Origin: a virus
DNA: 34,146 bases
IMG/VR virus record: IMGVR_UViG_3300037010_001390
Coordinates: 1-34,146 of that record
Direction: 5' to 3' (one strand)
Shown here one piece after another: positions 23,021 to 28,752 of this stretch. Each line of letters opens with the position of its first letter. Within the stretch, counting starts at the first letter, position 1. The translations under genes and the position numbers were made by a program. The notes beneath the pieces are model-generated. The model was not told where the DNA came from. It did not search any database and saw nothing but the letters and a program-made list of their open reading frames with translations.

Positions 23021-23171
23021 CAGCGGCCGAGAGGCCGGAAGGAGATGGAGATGGATCAGATGAACGAAATCGCCGACCTGCGCGCCAGAGCCGAGCGGCT
23101 TGAAAGCATGTTGTTGTCGATGGGGCTTCAGCGGCCGAGAGGCCGGAAGGAGATCGAGATGGATCAGATGA
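23015..23171 (+). repeat. 49-bp direct repeat carrying hairpin, ribosome-binding site and start codon
   Basis: 23015-23063 and 23123-23171 are identical except one base. Each copy holds a short hairpin (CGGCC-GAGA-GGCCG), then GGAAGGAG and an ATG (GATGGATCAGATGA). The copies are 108 bp apart, i.e. 36 codons, so both stay in the same frame. This looks like a tandem duplication of a translation-start cassette. Confidence 0.85.
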
Positions 23172-23395
23172 CCTTGGCGCTCCGGGCCGATACGGCGCCG
23201 ATCGATGGCTTCATACGGCTACTTGAACTGGCCAAGCTTCCCGAGGCGACGTTCCAGATCGGCAATCTGCCGTCGGAATTGGTCCGTATCGAGAATGATC
23301 TTGGTGCCGCAGACACATGTGAACTGACAGTTCGTCTTTACCCATCCGATGCTCTTCTTCGTCACGTGGCGGCAGTTCTGGCACGGGATGTCTAG
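23051..23395 (+). CDS. rightward frame with two start cassettes, doubtful
   Basis: From the first strong start (GGAAGGAG before ATG 23051) the frame gives 115 residues. The first 20 (NEIADLRARAERLESMLLSM) look like a genuine coiled coil. The second cassette at 23159 would give a 78-residue product. From about 23219 on the frame is antisense to the zinc-ribbon gene, which has better codon use, so the distal part is probably not a real protein. A short peptide may be made from the first start. Divergent transcription from the operator region at 22.95 kb would be needed. Confidence 0.3.
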   Translation: MDQMNEIADLRARAERLESMLLSMGLQRPRGRKEIEMDQMTLALRADTAPIDGFIRLLELAKLPEATFQIGNLPSELVRIENDLGAADTCELTVRLYPSDALLRHVAAVLARDV

Positions 23396-23419
23396 GAGTT
23401 GGTTGTCGAGTGGTCCCAT
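23219..23419 (-). CDS. small zinc-ribbon protein beside the lysogeny switch
   Basis: I chose the start at 23419, preceded by AGGAA; a longer frame reaches 23512 but runs through the conserved upstream motif. The 66-residue product has Cys13-x2-Cys16 and Cys31-x3-Cys35-x-Cys37 (CQNCRHVTKKS, then NCQFTCVCG), a zinc ribbon, followed by a helix DQFRRQIADLERRLGKLGQF. It lies in the same orientation as cI but has its own upstream region, which shares a 22-bp motif with the next orphan gene. It may be a small regulator or be expressed in the lysogen. Confidence 0.6.
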   Translation of the reverse strand: MGPLDNQLLDIPCQNCRHVTKKSIGWVKTNCQFTCVCGTKIILDTDQFRRQIADLERRLGKLGQFK

Positions 23420-23492
23420 GGGATGTTCCTGGCATGCCCGGAAGCGCCGGGCGCGCCATGGGATTTCCATCCGCGCGCAGCTTGGTGTCGAT

Positions 23493-23514
23493 CCCCCAAA
23501 GGTGGGAATCACAC
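23493..23514 (-). promoter_or_regulatory. shared upstream motif, copy 1
   Basis: This 22-bp element matches 23931-23952 at 19 of 22 positions. On the minus strand it reads GTGTGATTCC then CACCTTTGGGGG and can fold as a small hairpin around CCTTT. It lies 73 bases before the zinc-ribbon start. It could be a regulator site in DNA or a structure in the 5' leader RNA. Confidence 0.5.
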
Positions 23515-23613
23515 CGGGCTGACCTGCGCAGTGCTGGTGCGCCGAGTGGCAGCCAGCGCACCCGGCCCGAGCAGCGTCACCGGCTGGCAGTGACCGTTCC
23601 TTGAGTTATCGCT

Positions 23614-23871
23614 TCAGTGGTGCTTTGCCAGCGCTACCAAGATTGCGATGAAGACGGCGATGACAACGATTGCCATGCCGAACGAGCCATCTTTGCGGCT
23701 CGCCTCAGCGCAGCCCTTCGGGTATCGAAGGGCCGCCTTCTCTCGGCACCGATTGACGTGCTGGTTGAAGTAGCGAGTGCCACCACGGGATTTGGTCTGG
23801 CTGATCAGGAAAGCTAGGTGCTGGCGATAGGCTTCCGCTGTGTCTTCTTCAGTGCCTGATTCCTGGGTCAT
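23614..23871 (-). CDS. tail-anchored small membrane protein beside cI
   Basis: This 85-residue protein has a charged soluble part (TEEDTAEAYRQHLAFLISQTKSRGGTRYFNQHVNRCREKAALRYP) and a single C-terminal membrane helix at about 64-82 (GMAIVVIAVFIAILVALA). It is directly downstream of cI on the same strand, with 75 bases between them, and has its own copy of the shared motif upstream. Small membrane proteins next to cI are often superinfection-exclusion or lysogenic-conversion factors. That role is only a guess from place and topology. Confidence 0.6.
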   Translation of the reverse strand: MTQESGTEEDTAEAYRQHLAFLISQTKSRGGTRYFNQHVNRCREKAALRYPKGCAEASRKDGSFGMAIVVIAVFIAILVALAKHH

Positions 23872-23930
23872 CTTGTAAGCGCAAACAATGCGCAGGACCA
23901 GTTATGCCAGGGGTGGATCTGGCAGTCACT

Positions 23931-23952
23931 CCCCTAAAGGTAGGAGTCACAC
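23931..23952 (-). promoter_or_regulatory. shared upstream motif, copy 2
   Basis: It differs from copy 1 (23493-23514) at three positions. On the minus strand it contains TCCTACCTTTAGGGG, a short imperfect hairpin. It lies 59 bases before the start of the tail-anchored gene and overlaps the stop codon of the repressor gene (23947-23949). Confidence 0.5.
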
Positions 23953-24534
23953 GGCCTTGTGCACCCAAACGACCCTGAGCACGTGCGTCAGCTGCTCGAA
24001 CGGAATAGGGGCATAGATGCTGGCGTCCTTGGCCGCCGCTTCCAAGCGGCCGCCGCCCAAGTCGCGCACGGTACGGACCCGCCAGGTGCCGGCCTGGTCT
24101 CGGCAGAGGATGGTGCGGCCCGGCTCGATGGGGGCTGCTGGATCGACATGCAACCGATCACCCGGCGCGATTTCTGGCCATAACTCGCGCGACTCAACAG
24201 TGACCAGCATTTCGCCCATGGTGCAACTCTCCAGTGCAGCCCACCCGATCACGGGCAGCTTCATCAGATGTCGGAGCGTTGCGTCTGCGGCTTGATCACC
24301 TTCGAGGGGGATTGACGGAATCACGTCGTTCTGATCTCGGTCTTGATCCAGCCAGCCGGTCGGAAGACCAAGGGACTCCTCAATGCTCCGAGCGACTTTC
24401 TCGCCGATAAATCGTCGGCCGCCAACCCGATCAGACCAAAAGCTGACTGATCGGCCGCACTGCTTGACCAAGTCGGCCAGTTGCCACTGTCGGGTATCCA
24501 GCAGCCGCCGAAGGTTTGAGGAGCGTGTGTCCAT
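23947..24534 (-). CDS. CI-like prophage repressor, possibly non-cleavable
   Basis: The start at 24534 gives 195 residues; a longer frame to 24564 would run through the operators. Residues 1-60 form an HTH (NLRRLLDTRQWQLADLVKQCGRSVSFWSDRVGG). Residues 95-195 are an S24/LexA-like C-terminal domain (LPVIGWAALESC, ESRELWPEIAPGDRLHVDP, GRTILCRDQAGTWRVRTVRDL). A Ser is present in ESREL, but the usual catalytic Lys is replaced by Arg (WRVRTVR), and the Ala-Gly cleavage site is not seen near WAALES. RecA-driven self-cleavage is therefore doubtful. It should bind the five ACACC-N4-GRTGN sites. Its ATG is six bases after TGTAAT, so the mRNA is probably leaderless. Confidence 0.85.
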   Translation of the reverse strand: MDTRSSNLRRLLDTRQWQLADLVKQCGRSVSFWSDRVGGRRFIGEKVARSIEESLGLPTGWLDQDRDQNDVIPSIPLEGDQAADATLRHLMKLPVIGWAALESCTMGEMLVTVESRELWPEIAPGDRLHVDPAAPIEPGRTILCRDQAGTWRVRTVRDLGGGRLEAAAKDASIYAPIPFEQLTHVLRVVWVHKAV

Positions 24535-24540
24535 CCGTTG

Positions 24541-24569
24541 ATTACACCAACTGATGCACATCAAAAGGT
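24541..24569 (-). promoter_or_regulatory. repressor-gene promoter (PRM-like)
   Basis: On the minus strand TGTAAT (24546-24541) is followed by six bases and then the cI ATG (24534), which puts the start of transcription at the start codon. At 17-bp spacing the -35 would be ACCTTT, a poor match, so the promoter is probably weak or needs activation by bound repressor. Confidence 0.6.
24544..24557 (+). promoter_or_regulatory. repressor operator C (ACACC-N4-GATGC)
   Basis: This copy covers the -10 of the repressor's own promoter, so occupancy would repress cI. It directly abuts operator D with no gap (centres 14 bp apart). Confidence 0.7.
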
Positions 24570-24571
24570 GT
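24558..24571 (+). promoter_or_regulatory. repressor operator D (inverted copy)
   Basis: It reads ACATC-AAAA-GGTGT, an inverted copy of the consensus. It ends at the first base of the -35 of the rightward promoter and is 25 bp centre to centre from operator E. Confidence 0.7.
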
Positions 24572-24599
24572 TGCGTGAAAGTTCATCATTTGGTGTAAT
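24571..24599 (+). promoter_or_regulatory. rightward early promoter (PR-like), leaderless
   Basis: TTGCGT (24571-24576) and TGTAAT (24594-24599) are 17 bases apart. The ATG of the Cro-like gene begins at 24606, the expected start of transcription, so no leader remains for a ribosome-binding site. Confidence 0.75.
24583..24596 (+). promoter_or_regulatory. repressor operator E (inverted copy)
   Basis: It reads TCATC-ATTT-GGTGT and overlaps the -10 of the rightward promoter. It mirrors operator A at the leftward promoter. Confidence 0.72.
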
Positions 24600-24605
24600 G
24601 GGCGC

Positions 24606-25040
24606 ATGGAACTGAAACGGCATCTCCAGACACTGTCAGCAGCGGATCGGGCGGACCTATGCCGCCGGATATCAGAGCGGTGCGACGCTACGGTTGGCCA
24701 CATCAACAACGTTTCGTATGGACTACGCCAGTGCCACCCGCTGTTGGCTGCGGTCATTGAGGGCGAGACGGCCAAGGCAGTCAGGCGCTGGGATCTGAGG
24801 CCATCCGACTGGCATCTGATCTGGCCTGAGCTGATTGGCCACCCCGATGCACCTGTTTCGGCACAGACCGCTGCCGATGAAGCAGCGTTACAGATCAATG
24901 AGCAGCCCCCTGCAGTGAGCAGTGGGACGGAGATGGGCTCGGAAGGGCTGCGGGTGGGCTGCTCACCCATGCGTGACGAACTGGCCTTGCGCGTTCAGCC
25001 GCAAGGCGAGTTCACGGACGGCGGGGTGATGCGGCTATGA
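24606..25040 (+). CDS. Cro-like regulator (YdaS type)
   Basis: This 144-residue protein is transcribed divergently from cI. Its first 80 residues hold a YdaS/Cro-type HTH: LCRRISERCDATVGHINNVSYGLRQCHPLLAAVIEGETAKAVRRWDLRPSDWHLIWPEL, whose RRWDLRP-DW-LIWPEL ending is typical of these phage regulators. The C-terminal tail is low-complexity and probably flexible. It should bind the same operators and favour the lytic route by repressing cI. The start codon sits at the predicted transcription start. Its stop overlaps the ATG of a small frame at 25037. Confidence 0.82.
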   Translation: MELKRHLQTLSAADRADLCRRISERCDATVGHINNVSYGLRQCHPLLAAVIEGETAKAVRRWDLRPSDWHLIWPELIGHPDAPVSAQTAADEAALQINEQPPAVSSGTEMGSEGLRVGCSPMRDELALRVQPQGEFTDGGVMRL

Positions 25041-25213
25041 GAAAGACCATCAAGCCGCACCCCACGCTGCCCTGGCGACGGCGCAGGGACAACGCTGCGG
25101 CACTCAGGTCCGTAGCGGCGGCGCTGGAGCATCTCGGTGCGCTGTACGCGAGTGCACGGCACCCAGCCACTCCACCGTGTCCCGCACGACCTGACGCTGA
25201 GCCTCAGTCATGA
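25037..25213 (+). CDS. 58-residue basic peptide after cro-like gene, doubtful
   Basis: The frame begins in an ATGA overlap with the Cro-like stop and encodes a basic N-terminus (RKTIKPHPTLPWRRRRD) followed by a short helix (AALRSVAAALEHLGALYASA) and a Pro-rich end. Its last 110 bases are antisense to the minus-strand gene 25104-25376, which has better coding character. Translational coupling makes a short product possible. An Arg-rich N-terminus is seen in N-type antiterminators, but this is only a loose similarity. Confidence 0.35.
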   Translation: MRKTIKPHPTLPWRRRRDNAAALRSVAAALEHLGALYASARHPATPPCPARPDAEPQS

Positions 25214-25376
25214 AGGCCAGCGATTTTCCGGCCAGCGCAATCTCCAGCGACTGCATCAAGGCCAGCTGCATGCCAGTGTGGTCCGGATGGGTCTGGATCA
25301 GCGCCGAGATGGCGATTTGCTGTGCGGCCTGGATGGCTATGAGCGCATCGAGTCCGTGTCTGGTTTCTGGATCCAT
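25104..25376 (-). CDS. small leftward gene inside the rightward early region
   Basis: This 90-residue protein has AAGGAGGG eight bases before its ATG, one of the best ribosome-binding sites in the window. It reads PETRHGLDALIAIQAAQQIA, then LIQTHPDHTGMQLALMQSLEIALAGKSLAF and MTEAQRQVVRDTVEWL, a set of helices with no membrane segment. It opposes the rightward early transcript and overlaps the 25037 frame tail to tail. A possible promoter lies about 25410-25440 but is weak. The family is unknown. Confidence 0.6.
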   Translation of the reverse strand: MDPETRHGLDALIAIQAAQQIAISALIQTHPDHTGMQLALMQSLEIALAGKSLAFMTEAQRQVVRDTVEWLGAVHSRTAHRDAPAPPLRT

Positions 25377-25539
25377 GGGCGCCCTCCTTGGGCAGGGTTG
25401 TGATGTAGGAACCTCGATTCTGCACAACCAAGCAGGGCGCCCGCCCGCCTCATGGGTGGACACGGGTTCGCATCGCCGAATGGTGGTCCCGCGCGCTGCA
25501 GGCGTCCGTGCGGTACGACACATGACAGACCAGATCCCC

Positions 25540-25571
25540 CCCTGCGCAGGTTCAGACCTTTCCTGCGCAGG
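25540..25571 (+). repeat. pair of CCTGCGCAGG palindromes
   Basis: The 10-bp palindrome occurs at 25540-25549 and 25562-25571, 22 bp apart (about two helical turns), each followed by GTT. They lie just before an intrinsic terminator. They could be a regulator site or stems in the nascent RNA. Confidence 0.45.
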
Positions 25572-25574
25572 TTT

Positions 25575-25613
25575 CCCCGCAGGCCCGGTGATCGGGTCTG
25601 CGGGGCTTTCTAT
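25575..25613 (+). terminator. intrinsic terminator after cro-like region
   Basis: CCCCGCAGGCCCG (25575-25587) pairs with CGGGTCTGCGGGG (25593-25605) through 12 Watson-Crick pairs and one G-T pair, around a five-base loop, followed by CTTTCTATT. It would stop rightward early transcription before the replication genes unless ribosomes or an antiterminator let polymerase pass. Confidence 0.75.
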
Positions 25614-25628
25614 TCAGGGGTTATCGAG

Positions 25629-25862
25629 ATGAACATCATCTTCAACCACCGAGAAGAGGTGATCCATGCAGCCGGCATCAAGGCGATGCTGTGCCGTGCA
25701 CGTGGCCTGGAGCCATCGTGCGCATGCAGGGAGATCCTGGCCAATGTCTCCCCCTCGTGCTGCCCTGCACGACAGTTGCCCACGGTGCTGGATGTCCAGC
25801 CCGTGGGCTCTTTTTTGCTCGGGCCGGATGAGACGGACAGCGAGGGCGGTCACACCGACTGA
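25629..25862 (+). CDS. small Cys-rich protein between two terminators
   Basis: This 77-residue frame has a weak upstream site (GTTATCGAG). It begins NIIFNHREEVIHAAGIKAMLCRARGLEPSCACREILANV, which looks like real coding sequence, with five Cys residues between 24 and 50 that could bind metal. The last third is written over a strong terminator hairpin (25778-25816), which is unusual for a gene and may mean the RNA structure matters more than the peptide. The function is unknown. Confidence 0.45.
   Translation: MNIIFNHREEVIHAAGIKAMLCRARGLEPSCACREILANVSPSCCPARQLPTVLDVQPVGSFLLGPDETDSEGGHTD
25778..25816 (+). terminator. second, very strong intrinsic terminator
   Basis: Nested perfect stems GCCCACGG/CCGTGGGC (25778-25785 with 25801-25808) and GCTGGA/TCCAGC (25787-25792 with 25795-25800) leave one bulged T and a 2-base loop. 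They are followed by TCTTTTTTG. It lies inside the 25629 frame and upstream of the primase gene. Confidence 0.75.
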
Positions 25863-25926
25863 CCTATCTGGCGCTGCCCGGCGTAGATCGGCAGCGCCCC
25901 ACATCAACAGCATGCAGGGCAACGAC

Positions 25927-26280
25927 ATGCACAAAGGTCACACCTACAGCGAGGCATACCGGCACGAATGCGAAGTGGCATACGTGTGCGACCTCCCGAC
26001 TGTGGATCAAAGGCGGGACTACCTGGACTACTGCGACCGCAAGCGCAAACCAGAGCAGGCCGCGCGCCTGCGAAGTGATGTGCGAACGCTCTTCCTGGCG
26101 CGCAGGCAAGGCGGGGGGGCCCCATTTCCCCAGCAGTCAGCGGCAGGCGATGCGCCATCGGTAGGCGTCAACCGCGCAGTGAACGATGGGTCAGGGCCGG
26201 GTTTTGGGTCCTTCCTGGGAACCGCCCATGAGGGTAATTCGAACCCCGATCGGCGTGTAGACAGTGGGGGTACGGCATAG
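25927..26280 (+). CDS. small early protein of unknown function (HECEV/RRDYL type)
   Basis: I prefer the ATG at 25927 (AGGG seven bases upstream) to 25912. The 117-residue product opens with a compact helical domain, HTYSEAYRHECEVAYVCDLPTVDQRRDYLDYCDRKRKPEQAARLRSDV. This type is often found just before phage replication genes; I recall it only as a domain of unknown function. The rest is Gly/Pro-rich and probably disordered. Its TAG shares a G with the GTG of the primase-helicase (26280), so the two are coupled. Confidence 0.65.
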   Translation: MHKGHTYSEAYRHECEVAYVCDLPTVDQRRDYLDYCDRKRKPEQAARLRSDVRTLFLARRQGGGAPFPQQSAAGDAPSVGVNRAVNDGSGPGFGSFLGTAHEGNSNPDRRVDSGGTA

Positions 26281-28745
26281 TGAACTGGGTCAACTATGAC
26301 GACGTCCTCGCCCAGCTGCGCAGCGTGGGCCTGCTGCTCGACACCATCGAAAGCGATGCCATCGGCACACGCAAGCGCTGCCGCATCGAGGGCGACGCTG
26401 AGAAGCGCGGCTGGTACCACCTGCACGAGCTGCGCACCGACTCCGGCGACACCATGCTGGTCGGCAGCTTCGGTGTCTGGCACGGCGCCGACCCCGGCAC
26501 GCAGAAGATCTCCCTGCGCGGGCAGACGCTCACGCGCGAGCAGCAGCAGGCGCTGCGCGACCGCATCCACGCCGACCAGCAGCGCGATGCCGCCAGGCGT
26601 AAAGCTGAAGGCGAGCGGGCTGCGCGGCGCGCTGCCACCATGTGGCAACGGCTGTCCGAGTCCGGTACCTGCGACTACCTGCCGCGCAAGCAGGTCCAGC
26701 CCTTTGGCGTGCGCTTCAGCGAGCGTGGCGCCATGGCCATCCCGCTGCTCGACGTGCACGGTACCGTCCACGGCCTGCAGCTCATCTACCCCAGCACGCA
26801 CGAAAAAGCCAAGCGCCTCGGCCGCGACAAAGATTTCTGGCCGACCGGCCTGGTCAAGCAGGGCCACTTCTTCCTGCTCGGTAGCCCAGCCGCCGCGCGA
26901 GTGCTGCTGCTGGCCGAGGGCTACGCCACCGCCGCGAGCCTGCACATGGCTACCGGCCTGCCGGCAGCAGTCGCCTTCGACGCTGGCAACCTGATGCACG
27001 TCGCCAAGGCGCTGGCCGCCAGGTACCGTGGCCTGAAGATTCTGGTCTGCGCTGACGACGACTACCTGGTCAAGTGCCGCATCTGTCGCAAGCTCACCAG
27101 CACGGCCGGCGAGCCATGCCAGCATTGCGGCGAGGAACACCCCTGCGGCAATGCTGGCGCGATAGGTGCAGATGCTGCCGCGTTGGCAACAGATGGTGCG
27201 TGGTTTTCACCATGGTTTACTGCTGAGCGGCCGACCGACAAGAAAGGCCCGACCGACTTCAACGACCTGCACGCGCTGGAGGGCCTGCACGTCGTGCGCG
27301 CCCAGGTCGAGGCCCGCCTCTCGGCACTGGGTTGGCAAGCAGCCGGCGGCACGCCGGCGCCCAGCACACCACCGCCGGGGGAGGGGGATATCGGCGGTGC
27401 CGATGCTGACCTCACCGTCATCACCAGCATCGATGAATTCCAGCGTCGCTTCTCGCTCGTCTATGAGATGACCGAGACCGTCTTCGACGCGCAGGAACAC
27501 AAACTTGTACCGATCAGCAGCATGCGCAACCTCGGGTCATCGCGGCAGCTGCACCGGCACTGGATGGAATCGACCGACAAGCGCCTCGTGCGCGTCGGCG
27601 AGGTCGGGTTTGATCCGACTGAGCGCGACCCGAAGGTCAAGTGCAACCTGTGGGGCGGCTGGCCGACCACACCGCGCGCTGGCCAGTGCGGCCGCATCCT
27701 GGAGCTGGGCGAGTACCTGTGCAGCAACGATGCGCGCGGCGCTGAGCTGTGGGAATGGATGCTCAAGTGGATCGCGCTGCCGATCCAGCGGCCCGGCACC
27801 AAGATGAAAACCGCGCTCGTCCTGCACGGCCCGCAAGGGACGGGGAAGAACCTGTTCTTCGAGACCGTGATGCGCGTCTACGGCGAGTACGCCCGGGTGA
27901 TCGATCAAGAAGCGCTCGAAGACAAGTTCAACGACACCTTCAGCCGCAAGTTGTTCCTGGTTGCCGACGAAGTGGTTGCCCGGCAAGAGCTGTTCCACAC
28001 CAAGAACAAGCTCAAGGGCTTCGTCACTGGCACCGAGATCCGTATCAATCCGAAGAACGTCGGCGCCTACTTTGAGAAGAACCACCTCAATCTGGTGTTC
28101 CTCAGCAACGAGCCGCAGCCGATGGTGCTGGAGCGCGACGATCGACGCTACTGCATCGTCTGGACGCCTCCCAAGTTGGAGCCTGAGTTCTATAACGAGG
28201 TGCTGGCCGAGATCGATGACGGCGGCGTCGAGGCGCTGCACGACTACCTGCTGCACCTCGATCTCGGCGACTTTGGCCCGGCCTCGCAGCCGCCGATGAC
28301 GCAAGCCAAGCGCGACCTGATTGAGCTCAGCCTGGACAGCTCCGAGCGCTTCTACAACGAGTGGATCGGCCGCGAGCTGCCGCTGCCCGTCGGCCCGGTG
28401 CGCACCGAAGACCTCTATGACGCCTACCGCCATTGGTGCGGCCGCCAAGGTGTGGCCAAGCCAGCGCAGCAAAGCACCCTGATTGGAGCGCTGTCCAAGC
28501 GACCAGGCGTGCACAAAGCGCGTCCACGGCACTACAAGCAGCGATCCCGCACGGTCACCACACAAAGCAATGTGATGTGGCCAGCAGGTGCCGAGCGTGA
28601 GATGCACATGGATCAGCTGTCCGATGCGCTGGCCATCTTCGGCGAGTCCGTCGCCCAGTGGAAAGAGCCCGCGAAAAAGGGCCTTGGCGACACCATCACT
28701 GACCCGCGTGACCAGGCAGAAGGGATCAACGATGTGCCGTTCTGA
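26280..28745 (+). CDS. primase-helicase (Toprim plus SF3/D5-type helicase)
   Basis: This 821-residue protein starts at GTG. Residues 1-190 are a primase-type N-terminal region (GDAEKRGWYHLHEL; GVRFSERGAMAIPLLDVHG). The Toprim domain follows: LLLAEGYATAASL (about 209-221), VCADDD (about 256-261), GPTDFNDLHALEG (about 320). Four Cys (266, 269, 280, 283, with His287/Cys289) form a zinc-ribbon-like insert between the DDD and NAGAIGADAA motifs. The helicase half has Walker A GPQGTGKN (about 517-524), Walker B LFLVADEV, and LVFLSNEPQPM with an arginine-finger-like DDRRYCI. It would start and unwind at the phage origin, as in P4-like replication. It is the only replication enzyme seen, so polymerase must come from the host. 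Confidence 0.9.
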   Translation: MNWVNYDDVLAQLRSVGLLLDTIESDAIGTRKRCRIEGDAEKRGWYHLHELRTDSGDTMLVGSFGVWHGADPGTQKISLRGQTLTREQQQALRDRIHADQQRDAARRKAEGERAARRAATMWQRLSESGTCDYLPRKQVQPFGVRFSERGAMAIPLLDVHGTVHGLQLIYPSTHEKAKRLGRDKDFWPTGLVKQGHFFLLGSPAAARVLLLAEGYATAASLHMATGLPAAVAFDAGNLMHVAKALAARYRGLKILVCADDDYLVKCRICRKLTSTAGEPCQHCGEEHPCGNAGAIGADAAALATDGAWFSPWFTAERPTDKKGPTDFNDLHALEGLHVVRAQVEARLSALGWQAAGGTPAPSTPPPGEGDIGGADADLTVITSIDEFQRRFSLVYEMTETVFDAQEHKLVPISSMRNLGSSRQLHRHWMESTDKRLVRVGEVGFDPTERDPKVKCNLWGGWPTTPRAGQCGRILELGEYLCSNDARGAELWEWMLKWIALPIQRPGTKMKTALVLHGPQGTGKNLFFETVMRVYGEYARVIDQEALEDKFNDTFSRKLFLVADEVVARQELFHTKNKLKGFVTGTEIRINPKNVGAYFEKNHLNLVFLSNEPQPMVLERDDRRYCIVWTPPKLEPEFYNEVLAEIDDGGVEALHDYLLHLDLGDFGPASQPPMTQAKRDLIELSLDSSERFYNEWIGRELPLPVGPVRTEDLYDAYRHWCGRQGVAKPAQQSTLIGALSKRPGVHKARPRHYKQRSRTVTTQSNVMWPAGAEREMHMDQLSDALAIFGESVAQWKEPAKKGLGDTITDPRDQAEGINDVPF

Positions 28746-28752
28746 CACCCTC

